From Cyclobacterium sp. (lineage in GTDB: Bacteria > Bacteroidota > Bacteroidia > Cytophagales > Cyclobacteriaceae), in contig NZ_JABURL010000015.1 in assembly GCF_014762705.1 (NCBI RefSeq), forward strand, positions 1 through 64,000: a DNA stretch of 64,000 nt. The letters run 5' to 3'. The position numbers were made by a program, and so were the translations under genes. The notes beneath the pieces were generated by a model. The model had not been told where the DNA came from. It saw only the letters and a program-made list of their open reading frames with translations, and searched no databases. Positions 1 through 6,206 of the stretch are shown here, piece after piece; the stretch's first letter is position 1, and every line of letters begins with the position of its first letter.

Positions 1-79
1 TAGAGAAGCACCAAATTCTTTGAGCTATTTGCGCATTCTTGGTGTTCTAGATGACTAATCTTTTGGTTTTATTGGGCAA

Positions 80-110
80 GAAAAAAGCCACGAAACACTG
101 TTTCATAGCT
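80..110 (-). terminator. Intrinsic terminator of tRNA-like RNA, copy 1
   Basis: On the minus strand AGCTATGAAAC (110-100) pairs with GTTTCGTGGCT (96-86) across a 3-nt loop, with two G-U pairs, and is followed directly by a run of T. It lies about 35 nt beyond the 3' end of the tRNA-shaped RNA, so that RNA looks like an independent transcription unit. Confidence 0.8.
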
Positions 111-144
111 TTAGTCAATTAACAATAAACCCAAAATAACCTGC

Positions 145-267
145 TGTAGGAGAAGGAGTCGAACCTCCACGGAGCAGTTAGGCAAAATACGAGCTCGCTA
201 TTTGCTTTTTCCTGTGACCTCCACCCCCGAGACAGGAGGGCATGTCTGCCAGTTTCATCATCCTACA
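145..267 (-). ncRNA. tRNA-shaped RNA with 55-nt variable arm, GUC anticodon (copy 1)
   Basis: Read on the minus strand from 267 to 145 the 123 nt fold as a cloverleaf. There is a 7-bp acceptor stem (TGTAGGA with TCCTACA), T8, a 3-bp D stem (ATG/CAT) and a D loop with A14, GG18-19 and A21. The 5-bp anticodon stem (CCCTC/GGGGG, one G-U) carries the loop CTGTCTC, and the 5-bp T stem carries the loop TTCGACT. The anticodon would be GUC (Asp, plus-strand 231-233). The loop differs from the well-known tRNA-Asp loop CUGUCAC only at position 37, and base 73 is G, also an Asp identity base. The variable region is 55 nt, far above the usual class II size, and can form GGAG/CTCC plus an inner GCAAA/TTTGC hairpin. 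CCA is not encoded. It could be an unusual working tRNA, a tRNA-derived regulatory RNA or a decaying tRNA. A tmRNA is unlikely, as no tag reading frame is seen. Confidence 0.6.
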
Positions 268-276
268 GTATTGTGT

Positions 277-311
277 CAAATATCCCGGTACCCGAAGCAA
301 GCTTCTTTACC
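277..311 (-). promoter_or_regulatory. Possible promoter and inverted repeat of the tRNA-like RNA, copy 1
   Basis: On the minus strand GATATTTG (284-277) resembles the Bacteroidota -7 box and ends 9 bases before the RNA 5' end. Upstream lies an imperfect hairpin (311-287) with arms GGTA/TACC and GAAGC/GCTTC. No TTG lies at the ideal -33 distance, so the promoter call is weak. The hairpin is kept in copy 2 although its bases differ. Confidence 0.3.
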
Positions 312-600
312 AGGTCAAGACCGTTTGTCTTTATTTGATATGTCAAAGGTAATAAAAGAATTGATTTTTTAAAATTAAAATAATAAAAATTATTTATTTT
401 TATGTTTTCTTAAATTTTAATGGCCTTTTGTTAAATCATATGTAATATAGGTTTGTGGAAGAATTGTTCTGTTGCAAATATTAAAACTGAAAGTAGCAAC
501 CAGGTCATGTATACCCTTACGGGATCGGTGGTATTCTTTTTTTTCAAACCTGGGTCCGATGTAATTTTATGACTTAATCGTCATTGGTAGAACTAATATA

Positions 601-990
601 TTAAAAAACGCAGAAATCGGGATGACGATGTGATTTTTATTAATTTGATTTTCAGAGTATTAACAAAAATGTCATCGGTAAATAGGCAAATCTAAGGTTC
701 TAAGGGGGGAGGGGGATTTTTGACGAAAACTGAAAATCACTTGTAACTCCAAACTTTTCCAAAGTTTAGAACTTTGGAAAAGTTAAGCCCAGATTTCCAA
801 ATTGATCGCGACCAAAATCTCCCTTTTTAAGGAGGCAGAGTCTGTCCCGACCAAAGTCGGGAGGGGATTTTTTCGATAACATCTTAAATATAAATTCGTT
901 ATTTGTTACTTATTTTGAAATCTTTACCGAAGCCGGGCATTGCTGTCACAGCGAAAATTTACTTTTTAAAAAACGCAGAAATCGGGATCA
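601..990. repeat. Direct repeat pair of a 25-nt motif
   Basis: A motif beginning TTAAAAAACGCAGAAATCGG occurs at 601-625 and again at 966-990, exact apart from one base near its end, 365 bases apart on the same strand. Function unknown; probably a genome repeat fragment. Confidence 0.6.
752..784. repeat. Perfect inverted repeat, 15-bp arms
   Basis: The arm AACTTTTCCAAAGTT (752-766) is followed by a 3-nt loop and its exact reverse complement (770-784). Neither strand has a clear T-run after the hairpin, so it is not an ordinary intrinsic terminator. It may be a dispersed palindromic repeat unit. Confidence 0.75.
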
Positions 991-1289
991 CGGTTTAAAT
1001 TTTTCAAAAAATTGATTTACTGTTATTTAGAAAATTCGTCATTGGTAATGCCAGGAAAGCCATCCGTACCGGAGCGTGGGCGTACGTTCTTCGAAAAATG
1101 ACAGTGAAATCAAAATGGCGTTTACCTATTCCTACAGGCTGCCGTGAGTGCCGCTGGATTTTGATCCCTTCGGCCAAATACCAGATTTGCACCCTGGCGA
1201 TGACCTAATTGGAATTGTTTTTTTTTAAGCATAACTCCTTAAGAAATTAAAAAAAAAAGACCAATATTAATACGCAAATAGGGGTGGGC

Positions 1290-2132
1290 TCAGGGAGCCA
1301 CTAACCTACCCACCATAATCCCTGACTGAGATTTATTGCCATTCAAATAGTCACTCAAAGTATTTTCAGAAATCTCTACCTGCCCGGACCGGGTACCTGC
1401 ATGCAATAAATGAATCTGTCCATTTTGTTCAATGGCAAAACCGACATGCACGATATCCAGGTTTTTCATACTTGTAGTGATGGCAATCAGATCTCCGGGC
1501 TTGATTTTATCCACATGCCTGTTCAATTCCTCCTTGGGAACAAAAAAATATTTTCTCAATTTGATCTCTTCTTCGGTAGCTTTTATCTGGACCACAAATT
1601 CAGGATTGCTCAACTGTACATAGAACCGGGGGTTGGCTGACATAAAGGAGGGTGTATTTTCATAATACCGGCCTCCCAGGTCCTTAGTAATATCCTTTAA
1701 AATCCCTTTCAGCTGGTTTTGATATAGCCAGTCTGAGAAATAATGCAATCGGGAAGTATAGCCCTTCCTGATACCGTCCCGGTACCTTACAAATTCAAGT
1801 TCCTGCTCATAATTCTCAAATGACAGGCGTTCTTGTTTGACAAGCCTGGCCAGGGTAACAACAGTCTCCAAAAACGTGGTGCAGTCCAGGCCCAACACAT
1901 CTATCACTAATTTTTCTTCACCTGGCAATTCCAGGGTTTTCTCCACGTAGGGTGTATGCATAAAGCGCCTGCCTATGTTGAGAATCAAATCATTCATGGA
2001 CATTTTTGAATATTCTGTTTGTGAAAGCTCACTGAAGGAAGCTTCAAGAATGTCTCTGCTCTCTAAAGTGCAGACCGTCTGCCCCTGAGTCATTGCTGGA
2101 ATAAATAAGAGCACTATGACAATTAATCGCAT
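1290..2132 (-). CDS. DUF1460 secreted amidase-like protein
   Basis: The protein matches the DUF1460 family (N-acetylmuramoyl-L-alanine amidase-like, related to NlpC/P60 fold cysteine hydrolases), which act on peptidoglycan fragments in the periplasm. A hydrophobic signal peptide ends near TQGQT. The likely nucleophile is the Cys in LDCTTFLE (residue 84 from this start). A histidine-bearing segment IVHVGFAI and HLLHAG near the C-terminus should supply the other active-site residues. A TTG at 2141 extends the frame by three codons, but ATG at 2132 leads straight into the signal peptide and is preferred. The gene lies alone between the two tRNA-like repeats, on the same strand. Function is known only from the family. 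Confidence 0.85.
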   Translation of the reverse strand: MRLIVIVLLFIPAMTQGQTVCTLESRDILEASFSELSQTEYSKMSMNDLILNIGRRFMHTPYVEKTLELPGEEKLVIDVLGLDCTTFLETVVTLARLVKQERLSFENYEQELEFVRYRDGIRKGYTSRLHYFSDWLYQNQLKGILKDITKDLGGRYYENTPSFMSANPRFYVQLSNPEFVVQIKATEEEIKLRKYFFVPKEELNRHVDKIKPGDLIAITTSMKNLDIVHVGFAIEQNGQIHLLHAGTRSGQVEISENTLSDYLNGNKSQSGIMVGRLVAP

Positions 2133-2141
2133 GGAATTCAA

Positions 2142-2511
2142 AAATCTAGTTACCCAAAGCCCTGGACCATTTACTGGTGGTTTTAAGTTACGAATCTTTT
2201 TAAAATTTTTGCTCTGGAATGGAAAAAAGAAAGCCTTAACGCTTTTGCGAAAAATGTAATCACAAAGAAAAGGGTATATGCAGGCTGTTAGAAAAAAGAC
2301 TCTTTTTTTGATAAGAGGCTGGGCTTAAAGGAGAATGAAGAACATATAGGCCTTTGAGAAGCTCAGCCACCTAAGGGCTGGTTTGAAAGAGATTGGCCTT
2401 CGACAGGCTGATTTTTTTTCAGTCCGACAAGCTGCCTTTTTAGGCTGAGTTTATTTCAGTCCGACAGGCTCAGGCACCGCAGGCACAATAGGGTCCCGGT
2501 TGAAAAAAATT
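2142..2511. repeat. Non-coding stretch with degenerate CCGACAGGCT repeats
   Basis: No gene is seen. Between about 2395 and 2480 the phrases TTCGACAGGCTGA, AGTCCGACAAGCTGCC and AGTCCGACAGGCTCAGG recur in tandem, each preceded by T-rich sequence. A related phrase appears at 12400-12422. These look like a dispersed intergenic repeat family typical of some Bacteroidota genomes. Confidence 0.5.
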
Positions 2512-2590
2512 TAGAGAAGCACCAAATTCTTTGAGCTATTTGCGCATTCTTGGTGTTCTAGATGACTAATCTTTTGGTTTTATTGGGCAA

Positions 2591-2621
2591 GAAAAAAGCC
2601 ACGAAACACTGTTTCATAGCT
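2591..2621 (-). terminator. Intrinsic terminator of tRNA-like RNA, copy 2
   Basis: Identical to the terminator of copy 1: an 11-bp GC-containing hairpin (with G-U pairs) followed by a T-run on the minus strand. Confidence 0.8.
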
Positions 2622-2655
2622 TTAGTCAATTAACAATAAACCCAAAATAACCTGC

Positions 2656-2778
2656 TGTAGGAGAAGGAGTCGAACCTCCACGGAGCAGTTAGGCAAAATA
2701 CGAGCTCGCTATTTGCTTTTTTCCGGACTCTCCACCCCCGAGACAGGAGGGCATGTCTGCCAGTTTCATCATCCTACA
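2656..2778 (-). ncRNA. tRNA-shaped RNA with 55-nt variable arm, GUC anticodon (copy 2)
   Basis: Same 123-nt cloverleaf as copy 1 with identical acceptor, D, anticodon and T arms. The only differences lie in an 8-nt block of the variable arm (2722-2729). There copy 2 reads GAGTCCGG on the minus strand, shifted relative to GTCACAGG in copy 1, with one more A in the adjoining A-run. The GGAG/CTCC outer pairing and the inner GCAAA/TTTGC hairpin are kept. Keeping every tRNA feature while one unpaired block differs argues against simple decay. The function is unknown. Confidence 0.6.
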
Positions 2779-2787
2779 GTATCGTGT

Positions 2788-2822
2788 CAAATTTCCCGGT
2801 AACAGAAGCAAGCTTCTTTACC
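2788..2822 (-). promoter_or_regulatory. Possible promoter and inverted repeat of the tRNA-like RNA, copy 2
   Basis: AAATTTG stands where copy 1 has ATATTTG. The upstream hairpin (2822-2798 on the minus strand) has arms GGTAA/TTACC around AGAAGC/GCTTCT. It is therefore better paired than in copy 1 despite base changes. No good -33 box is seen. Confidence 0.25.
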
Positions 2823-2863
2823 AGATCAAGACCGTTTGTCTTTGTTTGATATGTCAAAGGTAA

Positions 2864-3458
2864 ACAAAAGGGTTATAAATTAAAATTAATTTAACAAAAA
2901 GGTTTAAAAAATACATATTAACTATTTTTACTTAGCTAATAATGTAAATTCCTTAAAATAGATTCTAAAAATAACTTTGTTTTTGTCACATTTTCAGTGC
3001 TTAAAACAGGTGAAAGACTGTTTAAATGGATAAGGATAACAGAAGAACAAAAACGTCTGCTATTTTTAGATAAATCAAAAAGAAAATTCCCTTTTTCGAA
3101 TGTCTTATTAGAATAAAAATTAGTTTTTATTGGAAAGTTTTATAACTAAAACGAGACATCTTCTTTAGGTACGAAAGGCGGGTGGGCCGACAAAAAACCG
3201 GGGAGGCGAGAGGTATGTGGGGGGAAGGATTTTTTTGTCTTGAATTTTTTGTTTCTTAAGAGAGACAAAAAGAAAGGGAGTTTAGGGTTAAAAATCTGCT
3301 TTAAGTCCAATTTATGCAAAGTTGGTTCTGCATAAAGATAAAAACCAACTACTAGGTGGGAATAACTTAATATGCCTTCAGATTTTCCGATAGGCAACCT
3401 ACGGTTTTCCATAGCATAAACCTTTCAGGTCAATACCAGGCTGAAGCTTTATTACTTT
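2864..3458. other. AT-rich non-coding stretch
   Basis: No supported gene. An 88-codon open frame on the minus strand (3146-3412) has low-complexity, Lys/Phe/Pro-rich content and no recognisable domain or start signal, so it is not called. It may be a genome repeat. Confidence 0.5.
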
Positions 3459-4181
3459 TCAATCGAAGGTTTTGGAAGAGTCCGCTACCAGCGTAATTAA
3501 CTCCTCCAATTCTTTAGGCCTTAGATCTCTCCATTTGCCTACCGGAACGTCAAGTTGGATATGCATGATCCGGGTCCTTTTCAGGGCAAGCACCTCATAG
3601 CCCAGAAAATCACACATCCTTCGGATCTGCCGGTTCAGGCCCTGGGTAAGGATAATTCTGAAAGTAAATTTCCCGGTTTGCGCCACTTTGCATTTCTTGG
3701 TTACCGTATCCAAAATAGGAACCCCCTCACGCATTTGCCGGATAAAATCCACCGTAATGGGCTGCCGAACTTTTACCTGATACTCTTTCTCATGGTTGTT
3801 TTTGGACCTTAAAATCTTATTCACGATATCTCCATCACTGGTGAGCAGGATCAGCCCCTCACTGGGTTTGTCCAGTCGTCCAATGTGAAAAATCCTTTTT
3901 GGATGTTTGATATAATCAATGATATTGTCCTTTTCTCCTTCCGTATCTGTGGTGCACACGATGCCCACCGGTTTGTTAAAAGCAATGTACACATGCGCTT
4001 CTTTTGGTGTTGAAATCAACGCGCCATCTACCCTGACCTCATCCCCCGGACTGATTTTGGTGCCCATTTCCGGCACCTGCCCATTGATGGTCACCCTACC
4101 GGCCTCAATAAGTTTGTCCGCGGCCCGGCGGGAACAATAGCCTACTTCACTCAAATACTTGTTGATTCTGACCTTGTCCAT
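3459..4181 (-). CDS. rluF: 23S rRNA pseudouridine synthase RluF
   Basis: A 240-residue RsuA/RluB/E/F-type pseudouridine synthase that isomerises a uridine of 23S rRNA (position 2604 in the E. coli enzyme). An S4 RNA-binding domain covers about residues 2-60. The catalytic motif [10 protein letters not shown] contains the Asp nucleophile at residue 104. The [17 protein letters not shown] segment is the characteristic RluF C-terminal motif. The length fits the family. It follows ddl on the same strand with a 20-base gap, so the two are probably co-transcribed. The assignment to RluF rather than RluB is made on the C-terminal motif. Confidence 0.88.
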   Translation of the reverse strand: MDKVRINKYLSEVGYCSRRAADKLIEAGRVTINGQVPEMGTKISPGDEVRVDGALISTPKEAHVYIAFNKPVGIVCTTDTEGEKDNIIDYIKHPKRIFHIGRLDKPSEGLILLTSDGDIVNKILRSKNNHEKEYQVKVRQPITVDFIRQMREGVPILDTVTKKCKVAQTGKFTFRIILTQGLNRQIRRMCDFLGYEVLALKRTRIMHIQLDVPVGKWRDLRPKELEELITLVADSSKTFD

Positions 4182-4201
4182 CTGTTCCTACATGCAATTT
4201 T

Positions 4202-5191
4202 TCATCTCCACATTTCTTCGATCAAGTCGGTATAAAAATCTTTCAGGCTCATCCCCATGGCCCTGACTTGCTGGGATATCAAACTGGTTTCAGTTTGTCC
4301 TGGTACGGTATTGATCTCGATAAAATAAAACTTTCCGGTATCTTTTTCCAAAAAATAATCCATCCTTACCGAACCCTTACAATTGAGTTTGAGGTACGCT
4401 TTTTCTGCAATCTGCTTTACCCTTTCCACTTCCCTTTCATCCATCCTTCCCGGGGTAATCTCTTCTGATACTCCGGGAATATACTTCGCTTCAAAGTCAA
4501 AAAATTCCCGGGAACTGATTATTTCTGTAGCAGGCAATACGGTAACCTGCCCCGATGTTTTGTATATGCCGATAGAAAACTCCCTGCCGGTGACAAATTC
4601 TTCCACAAGCACCTGTTTGTCCTCTTTGAATGCCTTGATCAGCGCTTCCTCCAGCTCATCTGCGCTTTTGACCTTAGACATCCCGATACTGCTGCCGCCA
4701 TTGTTGGGCTTGACGAAATAGGGGAGTTGCAACTGGCTCAGCACATGTTGTACGTTTTCGGGGCGATGGGAAAACAACTGCATGGATCTGGCCAGGTGCA
4801 GGTCTTCTATACCGGCCAGAATGGCCTTTGTATACCCCTTGTTCATGGTAATCGAAGAGGTCAGCGCATCGCAGGTGGTATAGGGCAGACCAATCATGTC
4901 AAAATACCCGGCCAGTTTGCCATCTTCTCCCGGAGTGCCGTGTATGATGTTAAAAATACCATCAAAGGCAAGCTCTTTCCCATTTTTCATAACCGTAAAC
5001 CCGTTCAGGTCTACCGGATATTTTTCCCCTTTCTCATCTTCCAGGTACCAGTTGCCCGGATAGATATGCACTTTATGCACCTCATAGCGCTCCCGGTCCA
5101 GGTGCTGGGCCACCACGGCAGCACTTTTTTCGGAGACCACCGATTCTCCTGTATAGCCGCCCATGATCAGGGCAATTTTTTTCTTCTTCAT
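4202..5191 (-). CDS. ddl: D-alanine--D-alanine ligase
   Basis: ATP-grasp ligase that joins two D-alanines for the peptidoglycan stem peptide, in the cytoplasm. The N-terminal Rossmann-like part starts with IALIMGGYTGE. A Gly/Ser-rich segment NNGGSSIGMSKV and the C-terminal magnesium-binding segment FIEINTVPGQTETS are seen as expected for the family. The length of 329 residues is normal. The ATG at 5191 is the first in frame and leads into MKKKKIALI. The gene is upstream of rluF in an apparent two-gene operon. A family paralogue on the chromosome is possible, but nothing suggests loss of activity. Confidence 0.93.
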   Translation of the reverse strand: MKKKKIALIMGGYTGESVVSEKSAAVVAQHLDRERYEVHKVHIYPGNWYLEDEKGEKYPVDLNGFTVMKNGKELAFDGIFNIIHGTPGEDGKLAGYFDMIGLPYTTCDALTSSITMNKGYTKAILAGIEDLHLARSMQLFSHRPENVQHVLSQLQLPYFVKPNNGGSSIGMSKVKSADELEEALIKAFKEDKQVLVEEFVTGREFSIGIYKTSGQVTVLPATEIISSREFFDFEAKYIPGVSEEITPGRMDEREVERVKQIAEKAYLKLNCKGSVRMDYFLEKDTGKFYFIEINTVPGQTETSLISQQVRAMGMSLKDFYTDLIEEMWR

Positions 5192-5579
5192 GAATAAAAA
5201 TTTATAGGTACGAATTACCGGAATTTTAATTTAAAATAGAAAAGTTAATTAACCTGAAAAGAAATTAATACGTGCTGAGGGTGTTGGAATTGTTTTATAA
5301 AGGATTCCCGAGTCTTTAGGCCTGCGCTGTCCGAAATTTGAAATCTCGGACGACAGATGAACAGGAATTGTAATCCTGCTTTCGTTCACTCCCGGGGATT
5401 ACAAATCCCCCTCATCAGGGCCACGAAATTACAAATTTCGCGGAGCGGCTCGCTTGATTTCCAGGTTATGAGTTGCTACCTTAACGGCCATACGTTAAAT
5501 CGAACCGCCAATTAAACCTTGATATATTGCAGAACCCTTTCCAAAGGAAACCTTACTCAGACACTACACGAAGCCTAAC
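5192..5579. other. Intergenic stretch with REP-like hairpins
   Basis: This divergent spacer separates ddl from the Crp/Fnr-type gene. It contains four consecutive hairpins (5330-5440) and GC-rich sequence CGGAGCGGCTCGC after them. No promoter with both boxes was recognised. Confidence 0.6.
5330..5440. repeat. Cluster of four REP-like hairpins with constant loop and variable stems
   Basis: Four short palindromes follow each other: 5330-5350 (stem TCCGA/TCGGA), 5362-5378 (CAGGA/TCCTG), 5394-5410 (GGGGAT/ATCCCC) and 5424-5440 (CGAAAT/ATTTCG). The last two carry the same core ATTACAAAT, and the first two carry close variants of it on the minus strand (ATTTCAAAT, ATTACAATT). The stems differ from each other but each remains self-complementary. 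This resembles REP elements mobilised by RAYT-type transposases. No transposase gene is seen nearby. Confidence 0.7.
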
Positions 5580-6140
5580 ATGAACCCATTCGATTTTTTT
5601 GACACTGTTTACATGGTCAATGCCGAAGCAAAACAGGCATTGCAGGAAATAATCCGGGAAAAGGTCTATTCGAAAAACGAAATCGTCCAGGAAATTGGAA
5701 GCAGGTGCCGGACAATTTACTTTGTAAAATCCGGAGGAGCACGTATCTTTTACTACAAAGACGGAAACGACATTACCGAGCATTTTGCTTTTGAAAATGA
5801 CATCATTGTCAGGGCGGAAAGCCTGTTTACCGGCAATCCCACCTCGAAAGGAATTCAGGCCATTGATGAAACGGTCATGATGGTCATCGATTCCGAAAAA
5901 CTCTTTCAACTTTACGACAAACACCACGACCTGGAAAGGCTATTCCGGCTCATTTTTGAGAAAGAATACGTGAATACACTCAAACGCATGGAGAGCTTCC
6001 AGTTTAAATCTGCCAAGGAACGGTACCTTGAGCTATTGGATACCACGGATTTTATCCAGAAAATTCCCCTGAAATACATCGCTTCCTACCTGGGCATCAC
6101 CCAAGTCTCCCTCAGCCGGATCCGGGCAGTAATTGATTGA
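5580..6140 (+). CDS. Crp/Fnr family transcriptional regulator
   Basis: A 186-residue regulator with a cyclic-nucleotide-binding-like beta-barrel (about residues 15-110, with YFVKSGGARIFYYKDG) and a C-terminal helix-turn-helix (PLKYIASYLGITQVSLSRIR). This matches the short Crp/Fnr regulators common in Bacteroidota. Only one Cys is present, so it cannot bind an FNR-type iron-sulphur cluster. The effector is unknown. It lies 66 bases upstream of an MFS transporter gene on the same strand and probably controls or is co-transcribed with it. No strong ribosome-binding site is seen, as is usual in this group. Confidence 0.85.
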   Translation: MNPFDFFDTVYMVNAEAKQALQEIIREKVYSKNEIVQEIGSRCRTIYFVKSGGARIFYYKDGNDITEHFAFENDIIVRAESLFTGNPTSKGIQAIDETVMMVIDSEKLFQLYDKHHDLERLFRLIFEKEYVNTLKRMESFQFKSAKERYLELLDTTDFIQKIPLKYIASYLGITQVSLSRIRAVID

Positions 6141-6167
6141 TTTTTTATCATTTGTTAATTTTTTTGT

Positions 6168-6192
6168 CCTGCATACAAAGGAACTTTGCAGG
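6168..6192 (+). promoter_or_regulatory. Inverted repeat before MFS gene
   Basis: TCCTGCA and TGCAGGA form 7-bp arms separated by 11 bases just upstream of the transporter start. It could be an operator for the neighbouring Crp/Fnr-type regulator, although it does not match the classic FNR or CRP half-sites. It could instead be an mRNA hairpin. Confidence 0.35.
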
Positions 6193-6206
6193 ATAAAATA
6201 ATTGCC

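Larger units (their letters stand above)
1..352 (-). repeat. Long direct repeat, copy 1 (tRNA-like RNA unit)
   Basis: This block recurs at 2512-2863 with a constant offset of 2511 bases. Positions 1-205 are identical to 2512-2716. The rest differs at a short block in the variable arm (211-218) and at scattered positions upstream of the RNA. Read on the minus strand each copy holds, in order, an upstream hairpin, a promoter-like box, a tRNA-shaped RNA and an intrinsic terminator. The window begins inside or exactly at the edge of this copy, so its left limit is unknown. The near-identity over non-coding sequence suggests a recent duplication or gene conversion. Confidence 0.9.
353..1289. other. 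Gene-poor, repeat-rich spacer
   Basis: No convincing gene is seen. The stretch holds AT-rich sequence, a long perfect inverted repeat (752-784), G-rich and A/T-rich simple tracts, a duplicated 25-nt motif (601-625 and 966-990) and short related phrases such as CGTCATTGGTA at 580-590 and 1038-1048. The pattern suggests decayed repeats or mobile-element debris. Confidence 0.6.
2512..2863 (-). repeat. Long direct repeat, copy 2 (tRNA-like RNA unit)
   Basis: Second copy of the block at 1-352. The first 205 bases, which hold the terminator and the 3' half of the RNA, are identical. Similarity ends shortly after 2863, where both copies change to unrelated AT-rich sequence. Confidence 0.9.

Noticed and set aside
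145-267. tmRNA (ssrA) or other known structural RNA
   Set aside because: The 3' part has a T arm, but the 5' part has a complete D arm and anticodon arm, no tmRNA 5' consensus and no tag frame ending in an Ala-rich motif. The size of 123 nt is too small for tmRNA.
1004-1192. 62-codon open frame on the minus strand
   Set aside because: It overlaps repeated motifs in a decayed spacer, has no domain and no start context.
3146-3412. 88-codon open frame on the minus strand
   Set aside because: Low-complexity composition, no recognisable domain, no promoter or conserved start; it lies in repeat-rich AT-rich DNA and is probably non-coding.
5553-5927. 124-codon frame antisense to the Crp/Fnr-type gene
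   Set aside because: It is a shadow of the real plus-strand gene, with no independent support.
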